A stretch of DNA of 64,000 nt from positions 1-64,000 of the forward strand of contig NZ_JAGJEH010000006.1 in the NCBI RefSeq assembly GCF_018100925.1, given 5' to 3'. Positions 33,958 through 46,113 of the stretch are shown here, one piece after another. Numbering within the stretch: the first letter of the stretch is position 1; every line of letters starts with the position of its first letter. Position numbers and translations under genes: made by a program. The notes beneath the pieces are model-generated. The model was not told the origin of the DNA. It made no database searches and saw only the letters and a list, made by a program, of their open reading frames with translations. The stretch comes from Pseudoalteromonas luteoviolacea (lineage in GTDB: Bacteria > Pseudomonadota > Gammaproteobacteria > Enterobacterales > Alteromonadaceae).

Positions 33958-34581
33958 TTAATTTGGCAATCTTGCCCGTTTGATAACACTCTCGGGCATT
34001 TTTTCAGCTAACCTTGTCAGTGAGCTTTCTATTTGTTTATGTACCTGCTTATCAGCAACTACAGCGTGAAACAACCATCGATAAGCATCTTCATAGTCGC
34101 GAGGACTTCCAAATCCTTGATTGAATAACCCAACAAGACGCAATTGTGCATTTAAGTTCCCAAGCGCAGCCGCTTCGCGCAAATATACAATTGCCATCGC
34201 TTTATCAGCTTGCACCAGTTGGCCTATATCATAGTATCTACCGAGTTGCTCAAGCGCCGCAGCAAGGCCTTGCTGTGCCGCTTGCTTCATATAATACAGA
34301 CCCAACTCCACATCACGCTCAACGCAGACTTCATATGCCAACATATCGCCATACAAAAACTGATAAGATGGCAGGCCCATAATTTCCGCACGTGCTTCTA
34401 TATCCTGCACTAACTGGCAGTCATCATCTTTCACACGCTGCAAATGGGCATTATTATTGATTAAGGTGATCAACTCATCTTGGGTATATAAAGGTACCGC
34501 CTCTATTTGTTCATTGGCAGCACAGTGCCCTGCAAAAATGAACCCAAGCGTTATCAGAGGAAGTCGAAGTGTTCTAATCAT
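33958..34581 (-). CDS. motX: MotX, sodium-driven flagellar stator-associated Sel1-repeat protein
   Basis: 207 residues. After a signal peptide come Sel1-like repeats (LGLYYMKQAAQQGLAAALEQLG, AIVYLREAAALGNLNAQLRLV). VPLYTQDELITLI, DDCQLVQDIEA and GSPRDYEDAYRWL match my recollection of Vibrio MotX. MotX with MotY forms the periplasmic T-ring that holds PomAB stators of polar flagella. The next gene is purA, the same pair as in Vibrio cholerae. The ATG at 34579-34581 is preferred; a TTG 12 nt upstream is possible, and neither has a strong ribosome site. It overlaps nothing and is convergent with the antiporter by one base. Confidence 0.83.
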   Translation of the reverse strand: MIRTLRLPLITLGFIFAGHCAANEQIEAVPLYTQDELITLINNNAHLQRVKDDDCQLVQDIEARAEIMGLPSYQFLYGDMLAYEVCVERDVELGLYYMKQAAQQGLAAALEQLGRYYDIGQLVQADKAMAIVYLREAAALGNLNAQLRLVGLFNQGFGSPRDYEDAYRWLFHAVVADKQVHKQIESSLTRLAEKMPESVIKRARLPN

Positions 34582-34661
34582 AATATTTGGCAATTATTTG
34601 ATGTCTACAAATATGGATACAAAAACCATACCAAATTATTTTATAGGATATAATTGGATAT

Positions 34662-34689
34662 AAAAAAAGCTGTCGAAGCAGCTTTTTTT
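34662..34689 (-). terminator. Terminator of purA
   Basis: AAAAAAAGCTG (34662-34672) and CAGCTTTTTTT (34679-34689) form a hairpin with a 6-nt loop and T-run, 8 bp after the purA stop. T-runs on both arms make it potentially bidirectional. Confidence 0.85.
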
Positions 34690-34697
34690 ATTTTTCA

Positions 34698-36035
<1,338 letters not shown>

Positions 36036-36135
36036 TTAGGCGCAGATTTTACCAGAAAAGGCAGGGGAAAATCACCCTGTTTCGAATGATTTTTCTTCAG
36101 ACACTTTGATATTAAATAAAAGCGATTGAAATAAA

Positions 36136-36167
36136 TACAAAAAAGCCCGACACAATGCGGGCTTTTT
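36136..36167 (-). terminator. Terminator of the hfq-hfl cluster after hflC
   Basis: AAAAAGCCCG (36140-36149) and CGGGCTTTTT (36158-36167) form a 10-bp hairpin with an 8-nt loop, 33 bp after the hflC stop. Confidence 0.88.
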
Positions 36168-36199
36168 ATTTCAAATTAATGACTTTACAAAAGCAAAGA

Positions 36200-37081
36200 C
36201 TACTTGCTGTCCTTCTGCTTCATGTAGTCAAAAAACTCACTATCAGGCGAAAGTACCATAACATCGCTTTTGCTTGTGAAAGTTTTCTTATACGCTTCTA
36301 ACGAACGTATAAAGCCAAAGAACTCAGGATCTTTGTTATATGCTAACGCATAAATATTAGCCGCTTCTGCATCACCTTCACCTCGAACTGTACGCGCATT
36401 ACGCTCAGCATCAGCCAACATAACCGTTACACGACGGTCAACTTCAGCACGAATAGTCTCAGCTTTCTCTTGACCTTCTGAGCGGTGCTCTTTTGCAACC
36501 GCCGTACGCTCAGCACGCATACGTTGGAAGATTGAATTACTGACTTCGTTCGGTAGGTTAATTTGCTTAACGCGCACATCCAGCACTTCAATACCTAGTT
36601 CTTGTGCACTGTCAGAGGCTTGAACTAACGCTTCTGCCATCAGCTCACTTCGCTCACCCGATACAATTTCTTTAATTGTTCGAGAACCGAAGTTAGTTCT
36701 TAAGCCATTGTTTACTTTCTGTTTTAGTAGCGTTTCAGCATATTGCTTATCACCACGAGCACGTAAGTAAAAGTTAGAAAAGTCACTGACACGCCATTTG
36801 ACATAAGAATCAACAATAAGGTCTTTCTTCTCGCTTGTTACGAAACGATCAGGTGCACCATCCAATGTTTGAATACGCGCATCAAGATGACGTACTTGGC
36901 TAAAGAATGGCACTTTTAGATGCAACCCCGGCTCGTAAACAACTGCGTTATCTGCACTGTCTTTTTGTACTTTACTAAATAACAGCACAATCGCACGCTG
37001 CCCTTCAGTTACAACAAAGACAGAAGAAAACCCTAACAGGGCGAGAAGTATTAAAAAGACAAAACCAAAATTTCTCATCAA
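36200..37081 (-). CDS. hflC: HflC, FtsH-regulating SPFH membrane protein
   Basis: 293 residues. One N-terminal membrane anchor (about 5-25) is followed by an SPFH/prohibitin domain in the periplasm (TEGQRAIVLLFSKV) and a coiled-coil region (AKEHRSEGQEKAETIRAEVDRR). With HflK it forms a large cage around the FtsH protease and modulates its degradation of membrane proteins. It starts 2 bp after hflK. Confidence 0.95.
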   Translation of the reverse strand: MMRNFGFVFLILLALLGFSSVFVVTEGQRAIVLLFSKVQKDSADNAVVYEPGLHLKVPFFSQVRHLDARIQTLDGAPDRFVTSEKKDLIVDSYVKWRVSDFSNFYLRARGDKQYAETLLKQKVNNGLRTNFGSRTIKEIVSGERSELMAEALVQASDSAQELGIEVLDVRVKQINLPNEVSNSIFQRMRAERTAVAKEHRSEGQEKAETIRAEVDRRVTVMLADAERNARTVRGEGDAEAANIYALAYNKDPEFFGFIRSLEAYKKTFTSKSDVMVLSPDSEFFDYMKQKDSK

Positions 37082-37083
37082 TA

Positions 37084-38247
37084 TTATCTCCCGCTGTTAA
37101 AACGATCTTGTGAGAATCTATCATTACTGCTGTTTACGCTGCTGTTACGAGACTGACCCAGTGTTTGACGCAACTGGTTAATGTCGTTTCGGCTAGGCAG
37201 AGTCACAGGTGCAGATGATTGAGATTGCTGCATGATCTTATCAAGTGGCAAATACATCATGTTATTGCCGCCTTTCACATCAACGATAACTTTAGAGCTG
37301 CGACCTAGAATTTCTTCCATCGCCTCAATGTATAAACGTTCACGTGTTACTTGTTTCGCTGCTGCGTATTCAGGTAGTAACTTTTCAAAGCGAGCGACCT
37401 CACCTTGGGCTTCTAAAATGATACGCTCTTTGTAACCTTCTGCCTCTTGAGTCATACGAGTCACTTGACCACGTGCACGAGGCTCTATTTCTCTCGCGTA
37501 TGCTTCTGCTTCACGAATGAAACGCTCTTCATCTTCTTGTGCAGCAATTGCGTCGTCAAATGCATCTTTAACTTCAGCAGGAGGACGAGAGTCTTTGAAG
37601 TTGACGTCTGTCACAATCAAACCAAGGTTATATGGTTCAATAATTTTGTTAAGCTCATCCCACGTACGTTGACGCACCTGCTCACGACCTGTCGTTAATA
37701 CTTGGTCCATGCGAGAATGGCCTACTACGTAGCGAAGGGCACTATCAAGTGCTTGCTGCAAACTGTGGTCTGCATCTGTTACACTGAAGCGATATAATGT
37801 TGGGTCAACAACACGATACTGCACTTCAAACTCAACACTTACCACGTTTTCATCTTCTGTTAGCATAAAACCAGATGCTGATAAAGAGCGAACGGCTTCA
37901 ATATCAATTGGAATTACACGCTCGATAAACGTCATTTTCCAGCGTAAACCCGGTTCAGCAATACGGTCGAATTTCCCAAATTGCAGCACGATACCGCGCT
38001 CAGCTTCTTTAACCGTATAAATACCACTTAGTGCCCATACAATTAAAGCAATAATAAAAATGAAGGTAATTCCAGCGCCGCCAAGTCCATTCTTATTGTT
38101 ACCTGGCTTACCGCCAAATATCCCGCCAAACTTGTTGTTAAACTTGCGGAATACCTCGTCCAGATCAGGTGGCCCTTGATCTCGTCCACCGCGATTTTTC
38201 CACGGGTCGTTATCATTGCCATTATTACCCGGTTCGTTCCAGGCCAT
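37084..38247 (-). CDS. hflK: HflK, FtsH-regulating SPFH membrane protein
   Basis: 387 residues. A glycine-rich cytoplasmic N-terminus (NEPGNNGNDNDPWKNRGG) leads to a membrane helix (about 60-80), an SPFH domain (YTVKEAERGIVLQFGKF), a coiled coil and a Ser/Asn/Arg-rich tail. It is the partner of HflC in the FtsH-associated complex. The gap of 91 bp to hflX is AT-rich. Confidence 0.95.
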   Translation of the reverse strand: MAWNEPGNNGNDNDPWKNRGGRDQGPPDLDEVFRKFNNKFGGIFGGKPGNNKNGLGGAGITFIFIIALIVWALSGIYTVKEAERGIVLQFGKFDRIAEPGLRWKMTFIERVIPIDIEAVRSLSASGFMLTEDENVVSVEFEVQYRVVDPTLYRFSVTDADHSLQQALDSALRYVVGHSRMDQVLTTGREQVRQRTWDELNKIIEPYNLGLIVTDVNFKDSRPPAEVKDAFDDAIAAQEDEERFIREAEAYAREIEPRARGQVTRMTQEAEGYKERIILEAQGEVARFEKLLPEYAAAKQVTRERLYIEAMEEILGRSSKVIVDVKGGNNMMYLPLDKIMQQSQSSAPVTLPSRNDINQLRQTLGQSRNSSVNSSNDRFSQDRFNSGR

Positions 38248-38338
38248 AGCTATACTCCATTGTTATAAAATGAATTAAATTAAATCTAACAAAAATTGCC
38301 GCATTCTTATAGAGAATTAGGCCGAATTAGTATTTTTT

Positions 38339-39628
38339 TCAATTTTGAGCAATAAACCGTTCTATTTCCGGCCCTTGTTCTTTTTTCAATCGCTCCCAGT
38401 CGGCTTGAGGTAACCTCACATCCAGCAACCAGTTGCCGAGCTCATCGTAGCTCTCGCTGTGAACGGCATTGAGATTAAACAACGCTCCACGTAGCTTGCC
38501 AAAAGCAGGCGGCACCAAGAGCTGATGACAAAACATCTTTTTCGCAAGCAATTCAGATATTGCTTGCGAGAGCAACTCTATGCCTTCATTCGCCTGCGCT
38601 GAAAGCCATACTCTAATCGGCACACCATTTTCGTCTCTATCGATTTTAGGTTGAATTTCCTCAACTAAATCAATTTTGTTATAGACCAGCAATTGAGGAA
38701 TTTCATCTGCCTCAATCTCTTCCAAGACCGATTGTACCTGTTCTATATTTTCTTTTCTTCTTTGATCTGCAACATCTACCACATGAAGCTGCAAATCAGC
38801 TTCCCGTGTCTCTGTCAATGTCGCTTTAAATGCCGCGACTAAATCATGAGGTAAATGCCTGATAAACCCAACCGTATCGGCCAGTATTACAGCGCCTACA
38901 TCATCAATTTCAAGTTTACGCAGCGTCGGATCAAGCGTTGCAAACAGTTGGTCTGCTGCATACACATCGGAATTTGTAATTCGGTTGAAAAGCGTGGACT
39001 TGCCAGCATTCGTATAACCAACTAATGACACTGTCGGTATTTCATTGCGGCTTCTCGCTCTGCGTCCTTGTTCTCGAACAACGGCGACTTTATCCAGCCT
39101 TTTACGAATACTCTTTATACGCTCTCTGAGTAGTCGACGATCCGTTTCTAATTGTGTCTCACCAGGGCCGCGCAGGCCGATCCCGCCCTTTTGCCTCTCT
39201 AAGTGCGTCCACCCTCTAATCAAGCGTGTTGAAATATGCCTCAGCTGAGCCAACTCAACTTGCAACTTACCTTCGTGCGTTCTTGCTCGCTGAGCAAATA
39301 TATCCAAGATAAGCGTTGTTCTATCTAGCACACGGCATCGACAAATATGCTCTAAATTTCTTTCTTGAGAAGGACTTAGTTGGTGATTAAATATAATGAC
39401 GTCTGCTTTATAAGTTCTGACAATCTCGGCAATTTCTTCTGCTTTACCCGTACCGACAAATAGCTTGGGGTGAGGTGCCTGACGGCTGCCTTGCACAACC
39501 GCCACGCTACTAACACCAGCAGAAGATACTAGCATTTCCAATTCTTGCAGATCTTCACGATCTCCTTCATTAGGAAACTCTATGTGCACTAAGACTGCCT
39601 GTTCGCCGGCTTCATAACGGTCAAACAA
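38339..39628 (-). CDS. hflX: HflX, ribosome-rescue GTPase
   Basis: 429 residues. The HflX-specific N-terminal domain and a helical linker (ERQKGGIGLRGPGETQLETDRR) precede the G domain with GYTNAGKSTLFN, DTVGFIRHLP and NKIDL. It splits stalled or stressed ribosomes. It follows hfq by 21 bp. Confidence 0.95.
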   Translation of the reverse strand: MFDRYEAGEQAVLVHIEFPNEGDREDLQELEMLVSSAGVSSVAVVQGSRQAPHPKLFVGTGKAEEIAEIVRTYKADVIIFNHQLSPSQERNLEHICRCRVLDRTTLILDIFAQRARTHEGKLQVELAQLRHISTRLIRGWTHLERQKGGIGLRGPGETQLETDRRLLRERIKSIRKRLDKVAVVREQGRRARSRNEIPTVSLVGYTNAGKSTLFNRITNSDVYAADQLFATLDPTLRKLEIDDVGAVILADTVGFIRHLPHDLVAAFKATLTETREADLQLHVVDVADQRRKENIEQVQSVLEEIEADEIPQLLVYNKIDLVEEIQPKIDRDENGVPIRVWLSAQANEGIELLSQAISELLAKKMFCHQLLVPPAFGKLRGALFNLNAVHSESYDELGNWLLDVRLPQADWERLKKEQGPEIERFIAQN

Positions 39629-39649
39629 GCAATATGCTCCTAATATCTA

Positions 39650-39913
39650 TTAAAAATTTCCATCTTCACTTTGTTCTGCGCCTTCATTTCCTTGTGTATT
39701 TTGGAAATTGACAGCTCTAGCAGGAACAACTGTTGAGATAGCATGTTTGTAAACCATCTGGTTCACGGTATTTTCAAGTAAAATTACAAATTGGTCAAAA
39801 GACTGTATTTTGCCTTGTAATTTGATGCCGTTAACTAAAAAAATTGAAACTGGAATGCGCTCACGACGCAAGACATTCAAAAACGGGTCTTGTAACGATT
39901 GGCCTTTTGCCAT
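39650..39913 (-). CDS. hfq: Hfq, RNA chaperone
   Basis: 87 residues. [13 protein letters not shown], the Sm1 segment ([23 protein letters not shown]) and the Sm2 YKHAIS motif are nearly identical to E. coli Hfq, so it forms the hexamer that pairs small RNAs with mRNAs. The acidic C-terminal tail is short (about 20 residues). It lies 77 bp after miaA, a gap with room for an internal promoter. Confidence 0.98.
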   Translation of the reverse strand: MAKGQSLQDPFLNVLRRERIPVSIFLVNGIKLQGKIQSFDQFVILLENTVNQMVYKHAISTVVPARAVNFQNTQGNEGAEQSEDGNF

Positions 39914-39990
39914 TTTCTTATCCTTCGTTCTAGGTGTTATTATGTTGAGTTAGTTGAATAAAACAAAACAAATTATCGGTTCAACTACTA

Positions 39991-40908
39991 TTAGCTTAGC
40001 GAACTTAAAATTCGTTGCAAGTTTTCTTGCTCTCCGGTCTCTAGCCAAGTTACATTTGGCCAACTACGAAGCCAGGTCAACTGTCGCTTTGCAAGTTGTC
40101 TGGTAGCGGCGATACCTTTGAATACCATTTCATCGTAATCGCATTCACCGCTTAAATGCTCCCACATTTGCCGATATCCAACACAGCGGATTGAAGGCAA
40201 ATCAGGATGTAAATCTTTTCGATTATATAGGGTCAAAACTTCGTTTTTAAACCCTTGATCGAGCATTATTTTAAATCTTTTCTCGATTCTTTCATGTAAT
40301 ACTTTACGATCGCTAGGTGCGATCGCAAATTGGTAAAAAGTATAAGGTAGCTCTGGTTGTTTTTGCTTTTGCAATAACGACATGGGCTTACCTGTTATAC
40401 GATACACCTCTAAGGCCCGATTAATACGCTGAGAGTCATTTTCACTAATTTTCTCAGCAGCCTCAGGATCAATTTTAGCCAGCTCGGCGTGAAGTGCCGG
40501 CCACCCTTGCTCTGCAGCATCGCGCTCCAATTCAGTGCGAACCTGAGCAGAAGCTTCAGGCAATGGAGATAAGCCATCTATAAGCCCTTTGAAGTACATC
40601 ATTGTACCACCAACCAACACCGGGATTTTGCCTTGTGCATGTAGTTTATCTATCAGGGCTATCGCATCACGACGAAAATCAGCCACAGAGTAGCTTTCTT
40701 TGGGATCGATCAGGTCGATTAAGTGATGAGGGGCTTGCGCTAACTCACTGGGTTCAGGTTTAGCGGTACCTACATCCATACCTTTATATACTAGCGCTGA
40801 ATCAACACTGATAATTTCAGTGTCTAAATGCTTACATAGTTCAATAGCCAAAGCTGTTTTACCAGCAGCCGTCGGCCCCATCAGCGTAATAACGGGTTTA
40901 TTCTGCAA
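39991..40908 (-). CDS. miaA: MiaA, tRNA dimethylallyltransferase
   Basis: 305 residues. P-loop [10 protein letters not shown] (about 11-20), the [18 protein letters not shown] region and [10 protein letters not shown] are family signatures. It adds the isopentenyl group to A37 of tRNAs reading UNN codons. It is separated from mutL by a single base. Confidence 0.96.
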   Translation of the reverse strand: MQNKPVITLMGPTAAGKTALAIELCKHLDTEIISVDSALVYKGMDVGTAKPEPSELAQAPHHLIDLIDPKESYSVADFRRDAIALIDKLHAQGKIPVLVGGTMMYFKGLIDGLSPLPEASAQVRTELERDAAEQGWPALHAELAKIDPEAAEKISENDSQRINRALEVYRITGKPMSLLQKQKQPELPYTFYQFAIAPSDRKVLHERIEKRFKIMLDQGFKNEVLTLYNRKDLHPDLPSIRCVGYRQMWEHLSGECDYDEMVFKGIAATRQLAKRQLTWLRSWPNVTWLETGEQENLQRILSSLS

Positions 40909-40909
40909 A

Positions 40910-42826
40910 CTAATACCCTTTTGGTAACAAATCTAAAATATAATTGGGGTCTATTTTAACGGCTTTTGCCGTAATTGCTGCTCTGCTTTTCTGTTTTTTT
41001 AGCATTTTTTCACGAACTAGAGCAAAATGCTGTGAACGAAAGTACCCTGAAGGGGTATTTTTCAGTAGCCACTCAAGCCAAAAATGCAATTCATTTACCT
41101 GACTTTCTTGTTCGCAGCAGGTTTCAACCAATTGCGATACACACTGGGCTACATCTAAACTGTATAAACAGACTGGCAACTTTTTAACCATCACATGGGC
41201 ATCTTGAAAAACTAGCTCGAATCCTAATAACGTCAGCCAAGAATTAATTTTTTCTAATACCTGCGACTCTTGTTTAGTATGACTAACACGTACAGGGAGC
41301 AACAGTGCTTTCCCCAATAATGTGCCATCGGTTTCAATTTGTTCTAGCCACATAGCACAAAGTCCCTCTCTGCCATGAGAGAGCATTAACCCTTCGTCAC
41401 TTTGTAATAAAATAGCGCCTTCAGGCAAAGCCATCCACTGAGTTTGCTCAACCTTTTGAACCCCATCAGATTCCCTGTTAGAAGCATTATGTTCTGGTGG
41501 CGAATGTTTTACAGGACGCTCTGCAGCCTCAGTTGTGAATGCTTGATAAAGCTGATTTACGTTAACCTGTTTTTTATGACCCGACACTGAACCACTGCTT
41601 ACTCTAGAAGCTGAGCTACTAGATTGGTTGATTCTATCTGAAGAATAAGTGTTATTGTGATAATCAGGCTTGATTTGCCGATCACTAAATAAACTAGGCT
41701 CTGTTACTTGTGCACGTTCTTGGCGAAGTGGAGTCCTATACGACTGATGCACATCCCCTTGGTTATGCTCAGTACCCGATCCGCCCTTCTCCAAAATCGG
41801 TTCAACTTGGGGGGGGTGTTCGGCGTATGGCAATTGCACAGAGCTGGGTTCAACAACCTGTTTGATCGCCTGCACAATAAAGTCATGAACCAACCGCGCT
41901 TGATGAAATCTAACCTCGTGTTTTGCGGGGTGAACATTCACATCCACTTGCCTAGGATCCAACTCTAAATAAATGACAAACCCAGGTGTCTCTTGGCTCC
42001 CGGTGGCCTCTTCGAAAGCCTGTCTAATCGCATGTAAGATCAACTTATCACGCATCATTCGACCATTTACATAGGTATACTGTGGTTGGGGATTGCTGCC
42101 TACTGGTAACACCCAGCCATACAACTCTAAACCTTCATACCCAGATTCTATGAAACTGGCCTCGCGTTGAAATACCTTGCCCGCAACCTGCGCCACGCGC
42201 TCAATACTCCGAGAGTCCTGCTTTGCACGATACTGTCGCACTACTTTCTGATTGTGGGTCAACGTGATTGCAACATCAAACCGACTTAGCGCTATCCTTT
42301 TCACTAGCTCATCAATATGGCTAAACTCTGTTTTTTCAGTTCGCAGGAACTTTCTTCGTGCAGGCGTATTAAAAAATAAATCTTTAACTTCAATAGTCGT
42401 CCCATCAGGGTGTGCCGTCGGCTGTACTTGCACAGCCATATCTCGCCCCTCTGCGCAAGCTTGCCATGCTGTATCTTGAGATGCTGGTTTCGAGCTCAGC
42501 GTTAACCTCGAAACTGAGCTTATCGAGGCCAACGCCTCCCCTCTAAAACCCAATGAAGCAATTGCTTCAAGATCATCTAAGTTCTTAAGTTTACTGGTGG
42601 CATGTCGAGATAAGGCCAAAGCCAATTCGTCTTTATTAATGCCCGACCCATTGTCACGAATACGGATCAGCTTGTGTCCGCCTCGTTCAATTTCTATTTG
42701 GATCCGGTTAGCCCCAGCATCAATGCTGTTTTCTACCAATTCTTTTACAACAGAAGCAGGTCGCTCGACCACTTCACCAGCAGCAATTTGGTTAGCTAGC
42801 CGCGCTGGTAAGATTTCAATTGCCAT
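40910..42826 (-). CDS. mutL: MutL, DNA mismatch-repair coordinator
   Basis: 638 residues. The GHKL ATPase N-terminus has [17 protein letters not shown] and [11 protein letters not shown] long polar linker (about 345-470) precedes the C-terminal dimerisation domain. The endonuclease motif DQHAx2Ex4E is absent (the equivalent region reads SHGREGL), as expected for a species using MutH. It links MutS to MutH and helicase. It is 2 bp downstream of amiB. Confidence 0.96.
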   Translation of the reverse strand: MAIEILPARLANQIAAGEVVERPASVVKELVENSIDAGANRIQIEIERGGHKLIRIRDNGSGINKDELALALSRHATSKLKNLDDLEAIASLGFRGEALASISSVSRLTLSSKPASQDTAWQACAEGRDMAVQVQPTAHPDGTTIEVKDLFFNTPARRKFLRTEKTEFSHIDELVKRIALSRFDVAITLTHNQKVVRQYRAKQDSRSIERVAQVAGKVFQREASFIESGYEGLELYGWVLPVGSNPQPQYTYVNGRMMRDKLILHAIRQAFEEATGSQETPGFVIYLELDPRQVDVNVHPAKHEVRFHQARLVHDFIVQAIKQVVEPSSVQLPYAEHPPQVEPILEKGGSGTEHNQGDVHQSYRTPLRQERAQVTEPSLFSDRQIKPDYHNNTYSSDRINQSSSSASRVSSGSVSGHKKQVNVNQLYQAFTTEAAERPVKHSPPEHNASNRESDGVQKVEQTQWMALPEGAILLQSDEGLMLSHGREGLCAMWLEQIETDGTLLGKALLLPVRVSHTKQESQVLEKINSWLTLLGFELVFQDAHVMVKKLPVCLYSLDVAQCVSQLVETCCEQESQVNELHFWLEWLLKNTPSGYFRSQHFALVREKMLKKQKSRAAITAKAVKIDPNYILDLLPKGY

Positions 42827-42828
42827 TT

Positions 42829-44169
42829 TTACGCCTTTGGAATCGTCAACACTTGACCGACATGTAAAATATTATTTTTTAATCTATTAGCCCGCTTTAA
42901 CGCGGACACCGTCGTACCATATCTCGCAGCCAGTACACTGAGTGACTCGCCTCTTCTAACCTTGTGATGTAATGGTTTCTTTTCTTTTAACCGTGCAAAT
43001 AAAGAGTCATCAGGTGGATTCTTCTGATAATACCGTTTAATAGCAACAAAAACAGCATTGGCTAATCGCTGTTGGTGGTACGCGGTTTTCAATTGTTTCT
43101 CTTCTTGCGGATTCGAAATGAACCCAGTCTCAACCAGAATAGAGGGAATATCTGGCGATTTCAGCACACCAAAATTTGCAGCCTGTGGTCTTTTTTTATG
43201 TAATTTAGCTACTTTTTGCAGCTCCCCCACAACTTGCTCCGCAACTTGAAAACCTGTTTTCATAGAGTGATCCATAGACATATCTAACAGTGTTTTAGCT
43301 AGATACTTTTCATTTTCGGTATCCTTAAGTACCCCGGCAGCCCCTCCTAATAATTGTGACTGTTTTTCCCTGTTCTCTAGCCACTTACCTATTTCAGAGT
43401 TAGCTCTGCGCAGCGAAAGGGTCCATACAGATGCACCTCTCGGTCGTGGGCTAGAAAACGCATCAGCGTGAATTGAAACAAAAAAGTCTGCACGCTTTTT
43501 TCTCGCCTTTGCGGTACGGGTATTCAATTTAAGAAAATAGTCACCAGAGCGTGTAAGCTGTGCTTTCATTCCCGGTTGCTTATTTATCAAACGCTCAAGC
43601 CTTTTGGCTATTTGCAGTGTAATGTGCTTCTCGTATGTCCCCGTAGGGCCGATAGATCCCGGATCTTGGCCACCATGCCCGGCATCTATGGCGACAATAA
43701 TATCGCGGTCACGCTTTACATTGCGCTTCTTACTTGCAGACTTTGTCGCAACTGGCTTTTTCTGACCATAAAGGTCAACCACCAACCGGTCTGAGCTCTT
43801 GCCCGTCGGAGCCAATGCAAAAATCACCGGTTTAGTAGGTCGATTCAATTCAAAAACGACTCGAGTGCTGGAACGCTTTTTAGGTGTGCTGTAGCGAATT
43901 TTACTGATAACACGATGGCTTTTGGGGATTGTGGGCAGTTTTGGTAGGCGTTTAGTATTTTCAAAGTCGACCACTAATCGCAAAGGTTTTTGCAGCACAA
44001 AGTAACTAAAATCGGGCTTTTTAGATAGATCGAATACCACCCGAGTACTCTCTGCTGATGGGCTAATACGCACATTTTTAATAGTATTTTTAGCAACTGT
44101 TTGTGCTGCGAACATCAGCAGCACACACATAGTTATAAAATGAATATATTTGATATGTACGCTACGCAT
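42829..44169 (-). CDS. amiB: AmiB-type N-acetylmuramoyl-L-alanine amidase with LysM
   Basis: 446 residues: signal peptide (about 1-26), AMIN domain (about 30-130), amidase_3 domain with zinc ligands in [12 protein letters not shown], the following Glu of YEKHI, and SIHADAF, ending near ETGFISNP, and a C-terminal LysM ([17 protein letters not shown]). It cleaves septal peptidoglycan for daughter-cell separation under EnvC/NlpD-type control. It overlaps tsaE by 8 nt. Confidence 0.95.
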   Translation of the reverse strand: MRSVHIKYIHFITMCVLLMFAAQTVAKNTIKNVRISPSAESTRVVFDLSKKPDFSYFVLQKPLRLVVDFENTKRLPKLPTIPKSHRVISKIRYSTPKKRSSTRVVFELNRPTKPVIFALAPTGKSSDRLVVDLYGQKKPVATKSASKKRNVKRDRDIIVAIDAGHGGQDPGSIGPTGTYEKHITLQIAKRLERLINKQPGMKAQLTRSGDYFLKLNTRTAKARKKRADFFVSIHADAFSSPRPRGASVWTLSLRRANSEIGKWLENREKQSQLLGGAAGVLKDTENEKYLAKTLLDMSMDHSMKTGFQVAEQVVGELQKVAKLHKKRPQAANFGVLKSPDIPSILVETGFISNPQEEKQLKTAYHQQRLANAVFVAIKRYYQKNPPDDSLFARLKEKKPLHHKVRRGESLSVLAARYGTTVSALKRANRLKNNILHVGQVLTIPKA

Positions 44170-44638
44170 AACTACTGATAGCTAATAATACTTGTATTCC
44201 ACGTTCACTATGTGCTTTGAGCGTAACCGTTCTTGCATCACCCTCATAAGCTAGATAAATATCAATGTCTGGATTAGGAATAAATCCCTCACCCTTTTCT
44301 GGCCACTCTACAATACAAACAGCATTTGCAGCAAAGTAATCTCGGATACCCATGAACTCGAGCTCTTCAGGATCACCAAGTCGATATAAATCAAAATGGT
44401 ACACTGCTTTTGAAGGTAACTCATATGGCTCAACCAGCGTATAAGTTGGGCTCTTCACGTTACCTGTATGTCCTAACCCCTGCACAATGCCCCGAGTCAT
44501 CGTGGTTTTACCAGCACCTAAATCGCCGTGCATATAAAATACGGCGCCCTCAATAATTGAAGAGGCAAGCCTGCGCCCAAGCTCGACGGTTGCTTCTTCA
44601 TCACCAAGAGAAAGCGTTAAAGTACTGTTTTGGCTCAT
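44162..44638 (-). CDS. tsaE: TsaE, ATPase of the t6A tRNA-modification complex
   Basis: 158 residues. Walker A GDLGAGKTTMTRG (about 41-53) and the Walker B-like CIVEWPEKGE are typical. It is needed with TsaB, TsaC and TsaD for threonylcarbamoyladenosine at position 37. It overlaps nnr by 4 nt (ATGA), indicating translational coupling. Confidence 0.96.
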   Translation of the reverse strand: MSQNSTLTLSLGDEEATVELGRRLASSIIEGAVFYMHGDLGAGKTTMTRGIVQGLGHTGNVKSPTYTLVEPYELPSKAVYHFDLYRLGDPEELEFMGIRDYFAANAVCIVEWPEKGEGFIPNPDIDIYLAYEGDARTVTLKAHSERGIQVLLAISSYA

Positions 44639-46113
44639 CCCATAATACCTCTAATATGGTCAAATAAATCACTCGCTAGCATTCCAAGATGCCCATCGCG
44701 AGCGGCTTGCTCTGCTGCAAGACCATGAATATACACACCAAGCGTCGCCGCTTCATAACGGCTGAGGCCCTGTGCCAATAAACCCGCGATTATACCAGAT
44801 AATACATCACCCATCCCAGCACTGGCCATTGCAGAACACCCTGAGCGGTTAATATTTATTCGTTTGCCATCAACAATTAAACTGCCAGGCCCTTTGAGGA
44901 CAATACATGCTGCATATTCCTTACTCAATTGTTCAGCCATTTCAAAGCGTTTTGACATATTTAGCGTGGTATTACCTAGCAAGCGCCGAGCTTCCCCAAA
45001 ATGGGGAGTTAATATTGCACGATGCCATGGAAGGTGAGATTGCGCAAGTAAGTTCAAGCCATCTGCATCACAGACAACCAGCCCTTTGAAGTTTTTAACC
45101 GCAGCGTACATTTTCTTTGCCCAAGCATCTTGACCCAGCCCCGGGCCGATTACAACGACATCAGCTTTATCAAGCAAGGCATCTAACTCTTTAGGTAAAG
45201 AGATGCCATGAACCATCAATTCATATCGCCCGTTTAACACTGTCGCTTGATTGTCAGGGTGAGTTGCTACGCTCACCAAGCCTGCACCAGTACGCAAACA
45301 CGCTTCAGCAGCCAACCGAATTGCTCCGGCCATCCCTTTTCCTCCGCCGACTAATAAAACGTGACCACACTGATTTTTATAACTATCTGGGCTTCGTTTT
45401 GGTTTCAGAGAATGCAGGTATTTGCCCCCTGGATAACAGCAGTTAGTATGGGATAAATCCTCAAATGCTTGGGCAATCCCTAAATCCGCCAACAACAATT
45501 CTCCACATAAACTTGCTGCACTGCCTGTGAGCATCCCTTGCTTCAATGCGATAAAAGTCAGCGTTGTATCCGCATCAAAGCTGTCTGGCGCGACTTCTGC
45601 GGTCGATCCATTTACCCCACTGGGAATATCGACAGCCAGTTTCCAAGCTTTACTGGATTTGAACTGGCCAAACGCCTCTTTTACTGAGTCGGGTAGCTCA
45701 CCTCTAAACCCAGTCCCAAATACGGCATCTACTATTGCGTCAAAGTCTCGGTCTATACATGAGCGCAGAGCAACGACCCGTCCACCGCTTCGACAGAACA
45801 GCTGATAGGCCTCCCCTGCATCCCCTTTGAGTAAGGAGGGTTCAAACAATGCGCACACGGTGACATTGATTTGCGCATGCAAGCAGCGCTTTGCAAGCAT
45901 AAACCCATCACCCGCATTGTTCCCCTTACCGGTGAAAATCAGAATATTTTTAACCGCTTTATTGCGTACAAGTTCAAATAAAGCGTGACCAGCTCGCTGC
46001 ATCAGCTCACTGAGCGTTGTACCCGAATTTAAAGCTGCTTGTTCTTCATGCAGCTTTACTTCTTGGGCGCAATAAGCAATTTGTGGTAAATTATGCGTGT
46101 ATTGACCTTGCAA
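44635..46113 (-). CDS. nnr: Nnr, bifunctional NAD(P)HX epimerase/dehydratase
   Basis: 492 residues. The N-terminal YjeF_N epimerase domain (about 1-210; FTGKGNNAGDGFMLA, DAVFGTGF, DIPSGVNGS) is joined to the C-terminal ADP-dependent dehydratase domain (about 225-490; GPGLGQDAW, LKGPGSLI, SAGMGDVLSGIIAGLLAQG). It repairs hydrated NADH and NADPH. The reading frame opens with a TTG at 46111-46113 and no ATG fits, so a non-AUG start is likely. Its 5' end overlaps that of divergent queG by about 21 bp. Confidence 0.92.
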   Translation of the reverse strand: MQGQYTHNLPQIAYCAQEVKLHEEQAALNSGTTLSELMQRAGHALFELVRNKAVKNILIFTGKGNNAGDGFMLAKRCLHAQINVTVCALFEPSLLKGDAGEAYQLFCRSGGRVVALRSCIDRDFDAIVDAVFGTGFRGELPDSVKEAFGQFKSSKAWKLAVDIPSGVNGSTAEVAPDSFDADTTLTFIALKQGMLTGSAASLCGELLLADLGIAQAFEDLSHTNCCYPGGKYLHSLKPKRSPDSYKNQCGHVLLVGGGKGMAGAIRLAAEACLRTGAGLVSVATHPDNQATVLNGRYELMVHGISLPKELDALLDKADVVVIGPGLGQDAWAKKMYAAVKNFKGLVVCDADGLNLLAQSHLPWHRAILTPHFGEARRLLGNTTLNMSKRFEMAEQLSKEYAACIVLKGPGSLIVDGKRININRSGCSAMASAGMGDVLSGIIAGLLAQGLSRYEAATLGVYIHGLAAEQAARDGHLGMLASDLFDHIRGIMG